Shown here: piece by piece, positions 49,044 to 57,886 of the stretch
How positions within the stretch are numbered: the first letter of the stretch is position 1
How the letters are laid out: each line of letters begins with the position of its first letter
Source: Azonexaceae bacterium
GTDB taxonomy: Bacteria; Pseudomonadota; Gammaproteobacteria; Burkholderiales; Rhodocyclaceae
NCBI GenBank assembly: GCA_013335535.1
Contig: JAAXVL010000002.1
Coordinates: 124,001-188,000 of the forward strand
Reading direction: 5' to 3'
DNA length: 64,000 nt
Translations under genes and position numbers: made by a program
Notes under the pieces: generated by a model
Databases searched by the model: none
What the model saw: only the letters and a program-made list of their open reading frames with translations
Told to the model about the DNA's origin: nothing

Positions 49044-49826
49044 ATGTCCAAGAAAATAGGCGACGTCATTCTCGACCTGCAGAACATTTCTTTGCGCTTT
49101 GGTGGCGTCAAGGCGCTGACCGATATTTCCTTCGATGTCCGCCAGCACGAAATCCGCGCCATCATCGGCCCGAACGGCGCGGGAAAAAGCTCGATGCTCA
49201 ACGTCATCAACGGCGTGTACCACCCGCAGGAAGGCAAGATTTTCTGGCACGGCAATGAGCGTAAACGCATGGAGCCGCACATGGCTGCCCAGCAGAACAT
49301 CGCGCGCACCTTCCAGAACATCGCGCTGTTCAAGGGCATGAGCGTGCTCGACAACATCATGACCGGGCGCATCACCAAGATGAAGGCCAACTTCATCGAG
49401 CATGCGCTGTGGTTCGGTCGCGCCCGCAAGGAAGAGCTGGAGCACCGCAAGAAGGTTGAGGAAGTGATCGACTTCCTCGAAATCCAGCATATCCGCAAGA
49501 CGCCGGTCGGTCGCCTGCCTTATGGTCTGCAGAAGCGCGTCGAACTCGGCCGCGCCCTGGCTGCCGAGCCGTCGATGCTGCTCCTCGACGAGCCGATGGC
49601 CGGCATGAACGTCGAAGAGAAACAGGACATGTGCCGTTTCATCCTCGATGTGAACGACCAGTTCGGTACGACCATCGTGCTCATCGAACACGACATGGGC
49701 GTCGTCATGGATATTTCCGATCGCGTCGTCGTGCTCGACTACGGCAAGAAGATCGGCGACGGCGTGCCCGACGAAGTCAAAAATAACGAGGACGTCATCA
49801 AGGCGTACCTCGGTGCTGGCCACTAG
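49044..49826 (+). CDS. livG: ABC transporter ATP-binding protein, LivG type
   Basis: A 260-residue ATPase of the branched-chain amino acid-type (HAAT) ABC family. Walker A GPNGAGKSS is at residues 42-50 and Walker B LLLLDEPMAG near 173-182. The signature LPYGLQKR replaces the classical LSGGQ, as is usual in LivG. It starts 1 bp after the ligase gene and is followed by the two permease genes. The symbol denotes family, not a proven substrate. Confidence 0.9.
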   Translation: MSKKIGDVILDLQNISLRFGGVKALTDISFDVRQHEIRAIIGPNGAGKSSMLNVINGVYHPQEGKIFWHGNERKRMEPHMAAQQNIARTFQNIALFKGMSVLDNIMTGRITKMKANFIEHALWFGRARKEELEHRKKVEEVIDFLEIQHIRKTPVGRLPYGLQKRVELGRALAAEPSMLLLDEPMAGMNVEEKQDMCRFILDVNDQFGTTIVLIEHDMGVVMDISDRVVVLDYGKKIGDGVPDEVKNNEDVIKAYLGAGH

Positions 49827-49837
49827 GAGGCGGCAAC

Positions 49838-50752
49838 ATGAATTTTTTCTTTGAAGTCCTCATTGGCGGTCTGCTTTCCGGCGTCATGTACGCGCTGGTC
49901 GCTCTCGGTTTCGTCATGATCTACAAGGCTTCCGGCGTCTTCAACTTCGCTCAGGGGGCGATGGTTTACCTCGCCGCACTGTCGGTTGTCGGTTGCATGG
50001 AAAAGGGCGCGCCGCTCTGGCTGGCCATCATCCTGGCCTTCCTGATCATGACCCTGTTCGGCATCGCGACCGAGAAGTTCGTGCTGCGCAAACTGGTCAA
50101 TCAGCCGCCCATCGCCCTGTTCATGGCGACCATCGGTCTGGCTTTCTTCATCGAAGGTCTGGCCCCGATGATTTTCGGCAGCGAGCCGCGGGCGCTGGAA
50201 CTGGGCATCGTCGATGAGCCGATTCCCTGGGTGCTTGATAACTGGAACATGGTCATTTCGAAGTTCGACCTGGTCGCTGCCGGTGTTGCCGCGGTACTCG
50301 TCGCCACCCTGGCCCTGTTCTTCCAATACACCCGTATCGGCCGTGCGCTGCGTGCCGTGGCGGACGACCATCAGGCCGCCTTGTCGATCGGCATTCCGCT
50401 GCAGAACATCTGGGCCATCGTCTGGGGGGTCGCTGGTTTCGTCGCGCTGGTCGCCGGCATGATGTGGGGTGCCCGCAACGGGGTGCAGTTTGCGCTCACT
50501 TTCACTGCACTCAAGGCACTCCCGGTGTTGATCCTCGGCGGCTTCACCTCGGTGCCGGGCGCTATCGTCGGCGGCCTGATCATCGGCGCCTCGGAAAAGC
50601 TGGCTGAAATCTACATTCCGCCCGTCATGCAGGATCTGTTCGGCGGCAATTTCGGCGGCATCGAGGGCTGGTTCCCTTATGTGCTCGCCCTGCTGTTCCT
50701 GCTCGTTCGTCCCGAAGGACTCTTCGGCGAAAAACACATCGACCGGGTTTAA
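49838..50752 (+). CDS. livH: ABC transporter permease, LivH type
   Basis: A 304-residue inner-membrane permease with about eight helices. FFFEVLIGGLLSGVMYALVA at the N-terminus and the FNFAQGAMVYLAA motif (about 33-45) mark the LivH branch; GGFTSVPGAIVGGLIIG near 235-251 is the ATPase-coupling region. AGGAGG lies seven bases upstream. It partners the LivM-type gene 12 bp downstream. Confidence 0.92.
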   Translation: MNFFFEVLIGGLLSGVMYALVALGFVMIYKASGVFNFAQGAMVYLAALSVVGCMEKGAPLWLAIILAFLIMTLFGIATEKFVLRKLVNQPPIALFMATIGLAFFIEGLAPMIFGSEPRALELGIVDEPIPWVLDNWNMVISKFDLVAAGVAAVLVATLALFFQYTRIGRALRAVADDHQAALSIGIPLQNIWAIVWGVAGFVALVAGMMWGARNGVQFALTFTALKALPVLILGGFTSVPGAIVGGLIIGASEKLAEIYIPPVMQDLFGGNFGGIEGWFPYVLALLFLLVRPEGLFGEKHIDRV

Positions 50753-50764
50753 GGAGAAAAACAC

Positions 50765-51841
50765 ATGCTTTACCGTGAAGCCGGTCAATTCAAGACGACC
50801 TACGCCGCCGACCAGCAAGTTTTCCCGATTCGTCAGGACCGGATCGGGGTTATCGCCCTGCTTGTCGTCGCTTTCCTCGGAGTGCCACTTTTCGCCAGCG
50901 AATACTGGTTCTCGGCCATCCTCATCCCGTTCCTGATCTTTGCCCTGGCTGCTCTCGGGCTGAATGTCCTGACCGGATATGCCGGCCAATTGTCGCTCGG
51001 TTCAGCCGCTTTCATGGCGGTGGGTGCTTACGCCGCCTACAACTTCCAGTTGCGCATCGAAGGCATCCCGATTCTGGTGTCCTTCATTTGCGCCGGGTTG
51101 ACTGCAGCCGGTGTCGGCATCCTGTTCGGCCTGCCGTCGCTGCGCATCAAGGGCTTCTATCTGGCCGTGGCGACGCTGGCGGCGCAGTTCTTCATCGTCT
51201 GGTGCCTGACCAAGTTTCCGTGGCTGTCCAACAACTCGTCGTCCGGCGTGATTTCGACGCAGCGCCTGATCATCTTCGGCCATGAACTGACCACCCCGGT
51301 GGAAAAATATCTGCTCGTCCTCTCCATCGTCGTCGTCATGGCGATGGCCGCCAAGAACATGGTGCGCTCGGCGACCGGCCGGGCCTGGATGGCGGTGCGT
51401 GACATGGATGTGGCGGCTTCGGTGATCGGCATCAAACTCATGCCGACCAAGCTTCTCGCCTTCGCCGTCAGCTCGTTCTACTGCGGCGTGGCTGGCGCGC
51501 TGTATGCCTTCTGCTATCTCGGCTCGGTCGAGCCGGATGGCTTTTCGCTCGAAATGTCCTTCAAGATTTTGTTCATGATCATCATCGGCGGTGTCGGTTC
51601 GATCATGGGCAGCTTCCTGGGCGCGGCCTTCATCCTGCTGCTGCCGATCTTTCTCGACATCGCCCTGCCGTTCTTCGCCGACCTATTCGGCCTGCCGTTT
51701 TCCAGCGCTACCGTGTCGCATATCCAGATCACGGTGTTCGGTGCGCTGATCATGTTCTTCCTGATCGTTGAGCCGCACGGGCTGGCCCGTCTGTGGCAAA
51801 TCGCCAAGGAAAAGCTGCGCCTGTGGCCCTTCCCGCATTAA
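50765..51841 (+). CDS. livM: ABC transporter permease, LivM type
   Basis: A 358-residue permease. After an N-terminal 30-residue cytoplasmic part come about nine helices, with GYAGQLSLGSAAFMAVGAY near 73-91 and LPSLRIKGFYLAVATLA near 123-139, both LivM signatures, and GGVGSIMGSFLGAAFI near 275. AAGGAG precedes the ATG. The partner LivH-type gene lies just upstream and the substrate-binding protein gene 40 bp downstream. Confidence 0.92.
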   Translation: MLYREAGQFKTTYAADQQVFPIRQDRIGVIALLVVAFLGVPLFASEYWFSAILIPFLIFALAALGLNVLTGYAGQLSLGSAAFMAVGAYAAYNFQLRIEGIPILVSFICAGLTAAGVGILFGLPSLRIKGFYLAVATLAAQFFIVWCLTKFPWLSNNSSSGVISTQRLIIFGHELTTPVEKYLLVLSIVVVMAMAAKNMVRSATGRAWMAVRDMDVAASVIGIKLMPTKLLAFAVSSFYCGVAGALYAFCYLGSVEPDGFSLEMSFKILFMIIIGGVGSIMGSFLGAAFILLLPIFLDIALPFFADLFGLPFSSATVSHIQITVFGALIMFFLIVEPHGLARLWQIAKEKLRLWPFPH

Positions 51842-51881
51842 TCGTGATGGCTGCATATTCTTAAAAAGAGGAGACAAAACC

Positions 51882-53204
51882 ATGATTAAAAGCTTCAAAC
51901 CTGCCCTGAGTGCCATTGCACTGTCCCTGGCCATGCTGTCTCAAGGTGCAGCTGCTGCCGAAGAGCAGTTCTTCCCGCTGATCGACTATCGCGTCGGACC
52001 CTATGGCTCGAACGGTCAGGCTTTCTACGGCGGTTTCATCGACTACCTGAACTACGTCAATCTCAAGGAAAAGGGCGTCAATGGCGTCCAGATGACCTAC
52101 GAAGAGTGCGAAACGGAATACAACAATGCCAAGGGCGTCGAGTGTTACGAGCGCCTGAAGAGCAAGGCCGCCAAGTCGGCCGGCCCGCTGCACACGATGT
52201 CGACCGGCATTTCCTACGCGCTGATCGACAAGTCGGCGCAGGACAAGCTGCCCCTGGCCATGATGGGCTATGGCCGCACCGATGCGGTTGACGGCTCGGT
52301 CTTCCCGTATGCCTTCCCGCTGGTTACGACTTACCAGATGCAGGCCTCGGCCATCGTCAAGTTCATCAAGGACAAGAATGGCGGCAGCCTGGCGGGCAAG
52401 AAGATCGTTTACCTGTATCACGACTCGGCCTACGGCAAGGAAGCCATCGTCGCGTTGAACGCCGAAGCCGCGCTTAACAAGTTCGAGATGGTGCAGATTC
52501 CGGTCGCCCACCCGGGTAACGAGCAGGGCGCCCAGTGGCTCAAGATTCGTCAGGAAAAGCCGGATTTCGTCATTTTCTGGGGCTGGGGCGTGATGAACCA
52601 GACAGCACTGAAGGCCGCCCAGAAGGTTGGCTTCCCGCGTGACAAGATGATCGGCTCGTGGTGGACCGGTTCCGAGGAAGACGTCGTGCCGGCCGGTGAG
52701 GCCGCCAAGGGTTACATGGCAGCGACGTGGAACGTCGCCGGCAAGCAGGTGCCGGTCATCGCCGACATCGAGAAGGTCGTCTACGGCGCCGGCAAGGGCA
52801 ATCTGCAGGACACGTCCAAGATCGGCACCATCCTGTACAACCGTGGTGTTTCTGCTGCCGTGCTGTCGGTCGAAGCCATCCGCAAGGGCCAGGACAAGTA
52901 CGGCAAGGGCAAGGCGCTGAATGGCGAGCAGACGCGCTGGGCGCTGGAGAACCTCAACATCAACGACGCCCGCCTCAAGGCCCTCGGCGCCACCGATCTG
53001 CTGCCGGAAATCAAGACTTCCTGTGACAACCACGAAGGTTCCGGCAAGGTGAAGATCCAGCAGTGGGACGGCGCCAAGTGGGTGCCGGTGTCCGGCTGGA
53101 TCGAGGGCAACAAGGCGCTGATCCACCCGCTGTTCCAGGCTTCTGCCAAGCAGTACGCCAAGGAAAAGGGCATCACGCCGCGCGATTGTTCCAAGGAAAA
53201 ATGA
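51882..53204 (+). CDS. Periplasmic substrate-binding protein of the Liv-type system
   Basis: A 440-residue type I periplasmic binding protein. The start is ATG 51882 with AAGAGGAG upstream, giving a clear signal peptide (MIKSFKPALSAIALSLAMLS...AAA, cleavage near residue 25). The mature part begins EEQFFPLIDYRVGPYGSNGQ and keeps the Peripla_BP_6 fold. It is about 70 residues longer than E. coli LivJ and differs in the ligand-loop sequences, as do the versions paired with acyl-CoA ligases. Uptake of an aromatic or aliphatic acid is inferred from its neighbours; the ligand is not known. Confidence 0.9.
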   Translation: MIKSFKPALSAIALSLAMLSQGAAAAEEQFFPLIDYRVGPYGSNGQAFYGGFIDYLNYVNLKEKGVNGVQMTYEECETEYNNAKGVECYERLKSKAAKSAGPLHTMSTGISYALIDKSAQDKLPLAMMGYGRTDAVDGSVFPYAFPLVTTYQMQASAIVKFIKDKNGGSLAGKKIVYLYHDSAYGKEAIVALNAEAALNKFEMVQIPVAHPGNEQGAQWLKIRQEKPDFVIFWGWGVMNQTALKAAQKVGFPRDKMIGSWWTGSEEDVVPAGEAAKGYMAATWNVAGKQVPVIADIEKVVYGAGKGNLQDTSKIGTILYNRGVSAAVLSVEAIRKGQDKYGKGKALNGEQTRWALENLNINDARLKALGATDLLPEIKTSCDNHEGSGKVKIQQWDGAKWVPVSGWIEGNKALIHPLFQASAKQYAKEKGITPRDCSKEK

Positions 53205-53271
53205 GACGCCAGGAGGAGGGAGTGGGGGCGCGAGCCCTCGCTCTTTCTCTCCGTCCCGTGAATCGGAAACG

Positions 53272-54105
53272 ATGATGACGACACAAACTGCCGCAGCTGC
53301 GGCCGACAACTACCTGAGCATCAACAACATCGAGGTCATCTACGACCACGTGATCCTCGTGCTCAAGGGCGTTTCGCTGAACGTGCCGAAAGGCAAGATC
53401 GTGGCTTTGCTCGGTGCCAATGGTGCCGGCAAGTCGACGACGCTGAAGGCGATTTCCAACCTGCTTCATGCCGAGCGGGGCGACGTGACCAAGGGTTCGG
53501 TCGAATACAAGGGTGATCGCATCGATCAGCTGACGCCGAACGAGCTCGTCAAGCGCGGCGTCATTCAGGTCATGGAAGGCCGCCATTGCTTCGGTCACCT
53601 GACCATCGAGGAAAACCTGCTGACCGGTGCCTACACGCGCTCTATTTCGCGCGGCGAACTCAAGGACAGCCTGGAAAAGGTTTATCACTACTTCCCGCGC
53701 CTCAAGACGCGGCGGACCTCGCAGGCCGGCTATACCTCGGGGGGCGAGCAGCAGATGTGCGCCATCGGCCGGGCGCTCATGGCCAAGCCGGAGATGATCC
53801 TGCTCGACGAGCCGTCGATGGGCTTGGCGCCTCAGATTGTCGAAGAGATTTTCGAGATTGTTAAGGATCTGAATTCGCGGGAAAACGTCAGTTTCCTGCT
53901 GGCCGAGCAGAACACCATGGTGGCGCTGCGCTATGCGGACTTCGGGTACATCCTGGAGAACGGGCGGGTGGTCATGGAGGGGGCTGCGGAAGATCTGCGG
54001 ACGAATGAGGACGTTAAGGAGTTCTACCTCGGACTGAGTTCGGCCGGCCGAAAATCCTTCAAAGACGTCAAACATTATCGCCGCCGCAAACGCTGGCTCT
54101 CCTGA
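53272..54105 (+). CDS. livF: ABC transporter ATP-binding protein, LivF type
   Basis: A 277-residue ATPase, the second of the LivG/LivF pair. Walker A GANGAGKST is at residues 48-56, the signature TSGGEQQMCAIGRAL near 159-173, and Walker B MILLDEPSMGL near 179-189. It starts at either of two adjacent ATGs (53272 or 53275). It has about 30 extra residues at the C-terminus (GRKSFKDVKHYRRRKRW) relative to E. coli LivF, as is common in ligase-linked clusters. It lies 67 bp after the binding-protein gene. Confidence 0.92.
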   Translation: MMTTQTAAAAADNYLSINNIEVIYDHVILVLKGVSLNVPKGKIVALLGANGAGKSTTLKAISNLLHAERGDVTKGSVEYKGDRIDQLTPNELVKRGVIQVMEGRHCFGHLTIEENLLTGAYTRSISRGELKDSLEKVYHYFPRLKTRRTSQAGYTSGGEQQMCAIGRALMAKPEMILLDEPSMGLAPQIVEEIFEIVKDLNSRENVSFLLAEQNTMVALRYADFGYILENGRVVMEGAAEDLRTNEDVKEFYLGLSSAGRKSFKDVKHYRRRKRWLS

Positions 54106-54138
54106 CGGTTGCAGTGCGCGTTCCATGGCGGCGTTGTC

Positions 54139-54173
54139 GGCCGGCTTGTTGGCAGGAGCCAACGGCGCCGGCC
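54139..54173 (+). other. Strong two-tier hairpin between livF and the PaaK-like gene
   Basis: The outer arms GGCCGGC (54139-54145) and GCCGGCC (54167-54173) enclose GTTGGC-AGGA-GCCAAC (54148-54163). No T-run follows, so it probably protects or pauses the transcript rather than ending it. The remainder of the 179-bp gap holds repeat copy 8. Confidence 0.5.
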
Positions 54174-54250
54174 TCCGCCTTGCCATGAAACGCTACTTTG
54201 CCACCGTCGTGCTGTGCTCCTCATGGCAGGGAAGGCATCAAATCCAAATG

Positions 54251-54287
54251 CCACGGTCAACCGGAAAAAACGGAGAAATTTGAAATG
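54251..54287 (+). repeat. Dispersed 36-bp element, copy 8, ending in a start codon
   Basis: CCACGGTCAACCGGAAAAAA then CGGAGAAATTTGAAATG. The tail has become a translation start region: its CGGAG is the Shine-Dalgarno sequence and its final ATG (54285-54287) starts the PaaK-like ligase. Confidence 0.85.
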
Positions 54288-55514
54288 AGCTTTTACGACC
54301 CGCTCGAGACCCGCGATCCGGATGAGCGCGAGGCGGACCTGATGGACAAGCTGGCGCGCCAGGTGGCGCACGCCAAGGAAACGACGCATTACTATTTTCA
54401 GACGCTCGCCGGGGTCAATCCCTTCGAGTGCGCGACGCGCGAGGCGCTGGCCAAGTTGCCGCTGACGCGCAAGCGCGATCTCATCGAGCTGCAGAAAAAA
54501 ACGCCGCCCTTCGGTGGCCTCAATTCGCTGCCCCGGCACAAGGCCAAGCGGGTGTTCGCTTCGCCGGGGCCGATCTACGAAATTCAGGGCAAGGACATCG
54601 ATCACTGGCGCATGGCCCGCGTGCTGTACGCCGCCGGTTTCCGCGATGGTGACCTCGTCCACAACTGCTTTTCCTATCATTTCACGCCGGGCGCTTTCCT
54701 CATGGAGGGCGGTGCCCGCAAGCTCGGCTGCGCGGTATTCCCTGGCGGTACCGGGCAGACCGAGCAGCAGGTCCAGGCCATGGTTGATCTCAAGCCGGAG
54801 GGCTATGTCGGCACGCCGTCCTTCCTGCGCATCATTGTCGAGAAGGCCGAGGAGATGGGCGCCGACATCAGTTCGTTGCGCAAGGCCTGCGTCTCGGGCG
54901 AAGCCTTGCCCGGCGTCACGCGCCAGTGGCTTAACGAGCGGGGCATCTCGGTGCGCCAGTGCTATGCGACGGCTGACATTGGCGCTATCGCCTACGAAAC
55001 CGAGGCGGAGGAAGGCATGGTCGTCGAGGAAGAAATCCTCGTCGAGATCGTTCGTCCGGGCACTGGCGATCCCGTTGCGCCTGGCGAGGTCGGTGAAGTC
55101 GTCGTCACCACCTTCAACCCGGATTACCCGCTGATCCGCTTCGCCACCGGCGACCTGTCGGCCATCCTGCCCGGCCGTTCGCCCTGCGGGCGCAGCAACA
55201 TCCGACTCAAGGGCTGGATGGGTCGCGCCGACCAGACGACAAAAATTAAAGGCATGTTCGTCCACCCCGAACAGGTGGCGCAGATCGCCGCCCGCCACCC
55301 GGAAATCCACCGCATGCGGCTGGTCGTCGACAATCCCGGCGGGCAGGACCGCATGGTGCTCCATTGCGAAATCGAAGCCGGCCATGAGGCGCTCGACAAG
55401 GCGCTGGTGAGCAGCCTGCGCGAAGTGACCAAATTGCGCGGCGATGTGGCATTTATCACGCCAGGGGGCTTGCCCAACGATGGAAAGGTGATCGAAGATA
55501 GCCGGATCTATTGA
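54285..55514 (+). CDS. Phenylacetate-CoA ligase-like AMP-binding enzyme
   Basis: A 409-residue AMP-forming ligase of the PaaK family, resembling phenylacetate- and benzoate-type CoA ligases. The start is ATG 54285 (MSFYDPLETRDPDERE) with GGAG ten bases upstream; a longer open frame from 54198 would translate the repeat and is not family-like. The substrate region HFTPGAFLMEGGARKLG, RQCYATADIGAIAYET near 225 and the C-terminal GWMGRADQTTKIKGMFV (about 310) are recognisable. Following the Liv-type transporter and ligase genes, it supports uptake and activation of an aromatic acid. The exact acid is not known. Confidence 0.88.
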   Translation: MSFYDPLETRDPDEREADLMDKLARQVAHAKETTHYYFQTLAGVNPFECATREALAKLPLTRKRDLIELQKKTPPFGGLNSLPRHKAKRVFASPGPIYEIQGKDIDHWRMARVLYAAGFRDGDLVHNCFSYHFTPGAFLMEGGARKLGCAVFPGGTGQTEQQVQAMVDLKPEGYVGTPSFLRIIVEKAEEMGADISSLRKACVSGEALPGVTRQWLNERGISVRQCYATADIGAIAYETEAEEGMVVEEEILVEIVRPGTGDPVAPGEVGEVVVTTFNPDYPLIRFATGDLSAILPGRSPCGRSNIRLKGWMGRADQTTKIKGMFVHPEQVAQIAARHPEIHRMRLVVDNPGGQDRMVLHCEIEAGHEALDKALVSSLREVTKLRGDVAFITPGGLPNDGKVIEDSRIY

Positions 55515-55528
55515 TCCGGGAAATTGCC

Positions 55529-56032
55529 ATGCGAATTCTCCTCGTTGCGCTGGCTGGCCTGATGCTCTGTGCGCAGGCCGCCGAGCCGGTGGTCTTGCGG
55601 CCATCGGCCAAGCTGCTCTTCAAGCAGCCGGAACTGCTCCAGCCCGGCCAGTGCGTGCGCTACGAGGAGGGCGGCAACGGTTGGGTGGCGACCGATCCCG
55701 TATTTTTCCTCAAAGGTGAAGTGCTGGCCGCCGAGGTGCGCACCCGCCATCTTGGCAAATGCCCGGTGGTGCCCGGCAAGACACTGGAGCGCTACAGCCG
55801 CGACGAGTTCAACCGTCATGTCCAGGCCCTGCCGTGCGTCGCCGAGGGCGTTGCCGAACGGGACGAACAGAGCGGTGTCGTCCGCATCCGCGTCGCCGAC
55901 TGGGAAACGCCGCATGGCAAGAAAGCCGAGAACGCCGGCCGTTTGTACCGTGGCATGTTCGTCGAGAAAAAGCTCGAAAAAGGCATGGAAATCGAGCTGG
56001 AAGCCGACCTGTTGAGCATCTGCGATCGCTAG
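55529..56032 (+). CDS. Exported protein of unknown function, 167 residues
   Basis: A secreted or periplasmic protein with signal peptide MRILLVALAGLMLCAQAAEP (cleavage after AQA) and a compact mature domain containing three Cys (QCVRYEE, KCPVVPGK, PCVAEG) and a C-terminal SICDR. It starts at ATG 55529 with a GGGAA site, 14 bp after the PaaK-like gene, so it is probably co-transcribed. I do not recognise a family. The spaced cysteines suggest disulfides. Confidence 0.7.
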   Translation: MRILLVALAGLMLCAQAAEPVVLRPSAKLLFKQPELLQPGQCVRYEEGGNGWVATDPVFFLKGEVLAAEVRTRHLGKCPVVPGKTLERYSRDEFNRHVQALPCVAEGVAERDEQSGVVRIRVADWETPHGKKAENAGRLYRGMFVEKKLEKGMEIELEADLLSICDR

Positions 56033-56115
56033 TGGCGCGTGACGCCCGACGTCTGATCGGGCAAACTCCCTGAAGCGCCGAATTGCAGCGCCTATCCAGC
56101 GAAAGATCAGGGGAC

Positions 56116-56694
56116 ATGGACAAGAACATCGACGAACTGCTGGCGAAAATCCGTGCGCTGCAGGACGAGCTCGAAGAACAATATCGCCAGACCCGCGAGG
56201 AGTGGGCCCAGAAAAAAGTCGAGCTCGCCGAGGAATTCCTGCGTCAGCAGCGCCGTTACAAGACCGGTCTGTTCCGCTTCCTGCTGCGCACGCGGCTGCT
56301 CGTCGCCCTTACCGCGCCGATCATCTATCTCGGCTGGATTCCCTTCCTGCTCATGGACCTGTTCGTCACCGTCTATCAGAGCATCTGTTTCCCGATTTAC
56401 CGGATTCCCAGGGTCAAGCGGTCGGAGTATCTGGTCTTCGGGCGCGAGGATCTGCCTTACCTCAACATCATCGAAAAGTTCAATTGCTTCTACTGCTCAT
56501 ACGGCAACGGTGTCGCCGCCTACACGCGCGAAGTCGCGGCGCGCACGGAGCAGTACTGGTGCCCGATCAAGCATGCCCGCCGCGTCAAGGCGGCGCATGA
56601 GCGCTACCCCAATTTCTTCGATTTCGGCGACGCCGAAGCCTACCAGCAGGGTCTCGCCCGGCTGCGCCGGCAGTATGAGGACAAGGATCGGTAG
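56116..56694 (+). CDS. Conserved Cys-rich membrane-associated protein, 192 residues
   Basis: It starts MDKNIDELLAKIRALQDELE at ATG 56116 (AGGGG upstream). It has an N-terminal coiled coil (about 1-50), two hydrophobic segments (about 62-95; LLVALTAPIIYLGWIPFLLM), and then a polar C-terminal domain with FNCFYCSYGNGVAAYTREVA and EQYWCPIKHARR, giving C-x2-C plus a later C-x3-H. This is a possible metal or Fe-S site, although no radical-SAM CX3CX2C is present. I do not recognise a characterised family. It lies 83 bp after the exported protein gene; repeat copy 9 follows 13 bp after its stop. Confidence 0.7.
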   Translation: MDKNIDELLAKIRALQDELEEQYRQTREEWAQKKVELAEEFLRQQRRYKTGLFRFLLRTRLLVALTAPIIYLGWIPFLLMDLFVTVYQSICFPIYRIPRVKRSEYLVFGREDLPYLNIIEKFNCFYCSYGNGVAAYTREVAARTEQYWCPIKHARRVKAAHERYPNFFDFGDAEAYQQGLARLRRQYEDKDR

Positions 56695-56707
56695 TTTTGG
56701 GCGCTTG

Positions 56708-56743
56708 CCACGGTCAACCGGGAAAAAGCTGCAATTTTGAAAA
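56708..56743 (+). repeat. Dispersed 36-bp element, copy 9
   Basis: CCACGGTCAACCGGGAAAAA then GCTGCAATTTTGAAAA. It starts 13 bp after the Cys-rich protein stop and lies between convergent genes. Confidence 0.85.
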
Positions 56744-56773
56744 CCTGCCGCGCAGCACCGGAGCGCGAACCGG

Positions 56774-57886
56774 CTAGTCGGCCACCAGCCTGAGCAACTG
56801 CCCGTTGGCCTCGTCAGTCAGCAGGTAGATCATTCCGTCCGGCCCCTCGCGGACATCGCGCACGCGCTGGCGCAGGCCGGTCAGCAGCTTCTCTTCGCGG
56901 ACGACCCGGCTGCCGTTCATTTCCAGTCGGGCCAGATAGCCGAACTTGAGCGAGCCAACGAGCAGACTGCCGCGCCACGCCTTGCCGTAGCGCTCGCCGC
57001 GCACGAAAGCCATGCCGGATGGCGCAATCGACGGCACCCAGTAGTGCAGCGGCTGCTCCATCCCGGCCTTGTGCGTCAGGCCATCGCCGATTCTGCCGCC
57101 ACCGTAGTTTTCGCCATAGGTGATGACCGGCCAGCCGTAATTCTTGCCCGGTTCGGGGCGGTTGATCTCGTCGCCGCCCTGCGGGCCATGCTCGTGCATC
57201 CATAGCTGGCCGTCCGGGCCGAGCGTCGCGCCCTGGCTGTTGCGATGGCCGTAGCTCCAGATTTCGGGTAGCGCGCCGGGCCGGCCGACGAACGGGTTGT
57301 CGGCCGGAACGCTGCCATCCTTGCCGATGCGGACGATCTTGCCGAGATGGTTGTCGAGCTTCTGGGCGTCGGCCATGCGCGAACCGCGCTCGCCGAGGGT
57401 CAGGAACAGCCGGCCGTCGTCGGCCTCGACGATTCGGCAGCCAAAATGCAGCCGACTGCTGACCTTTGGTGTTTGCCGGAAGATTGTGGTCACTTTCTCC
57501 AGACGTTTCGCGTCGTCGGAAAGGCGGGCCGCAGCGAGCGCCGTCGAATTACCGCTGCCCTGAACGGCCGGCTCGGCGTAGCAGAAATAGATCATCCGGT
57601 TGCGGGCAAAATCGCGGTCGGCCACGACGTCGAGCAGGCCGCCCTGGCCCGTGACCTCGATCGCCGGCAGACCGTCCACCGGAGCGCCGATCTTGCCGTC
57701 GACGGCAATCACGCGCAGCCGGCCCGGCCGTTCGCTGACCAGCATTCGCCTATCGCCGATGAAGGCCAGCGCCCACGGGTGGTCGAGTCCGCTGGTGACG
57801 ACTTCGACGCGCGGCTCGCCGCTCTCCGCCGCCAGCGGCAGTGCCGTCAGGGTTGCGAGCAAGATGGCGAGCAGGGGCTTCGGCAT
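56774..57886 (-). CDS. PQQ-dependent sugar dehydrogenase family protein
   Basis: A 370-residue exported beta-propeller of the soluble aldose/sorbosone dehydrogenase family (YliI/Asd-like). Signal peptide MPKPLLAILLATLTALPLAA, then GLDHPWALAFIGDRRMLVSE, ending with blade motifs such as HEHGPQGGDEINRPEPGKNYGWP, which supply PQQ and Ca2+ ligands. It would oxidise aldose sugars in the periplasm. The start ATG at 57886 is the last codon of repeat copy 10 and has no clear Shine-Dalgarno sequence; a longer frame continues through the repeat and into the SPFH gene in another frame and is not credible. No PQQ synthesis genes are in the window. Confidence 0.9.
   Translation of the reverse strand: MPKPLLAILLATLTALPLAAESGEPRVEVVTSGLDHPWALAFIGDRRMLVSERPGRLRVIAVDGKIGAPVDGLPAIEVTGQGGLLDVVADRDFARNRMIYFCYAEPAVQGSGNSTALAAARLSDDAKRLEKVTTIFRQTPKVSSRLHFGCRIVEADDGRLFLTLGERGSRMADAQKLDNHLGKIVRIGKDGSVPADNPFVGRPGALPEIWSYGHRNSQGATLGPDGQLWMHEHGPQGGDEINRPEPGKNYGWPVITYGENYGGGRIGDGLTHKAGMEQPLHYWVPSIAPSGMAFVRGERYGKAWRGSLLVGSLKFGYLARLEMNGSRVVREEKLLTGLRQRVRDVREGPDGMIYLLTDEANGQLLRLVAD

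Noticed and set aside
54185..54283. A 32-codon reading frame (MKRYFATVVLCSS...) overlapping the PaaK-like start
   Set aside because: It reads through the repeat, has no convincing ribosome binding site and its C-terminal half is repeat-encoded. It is possibly a leader peptide but unsupported.
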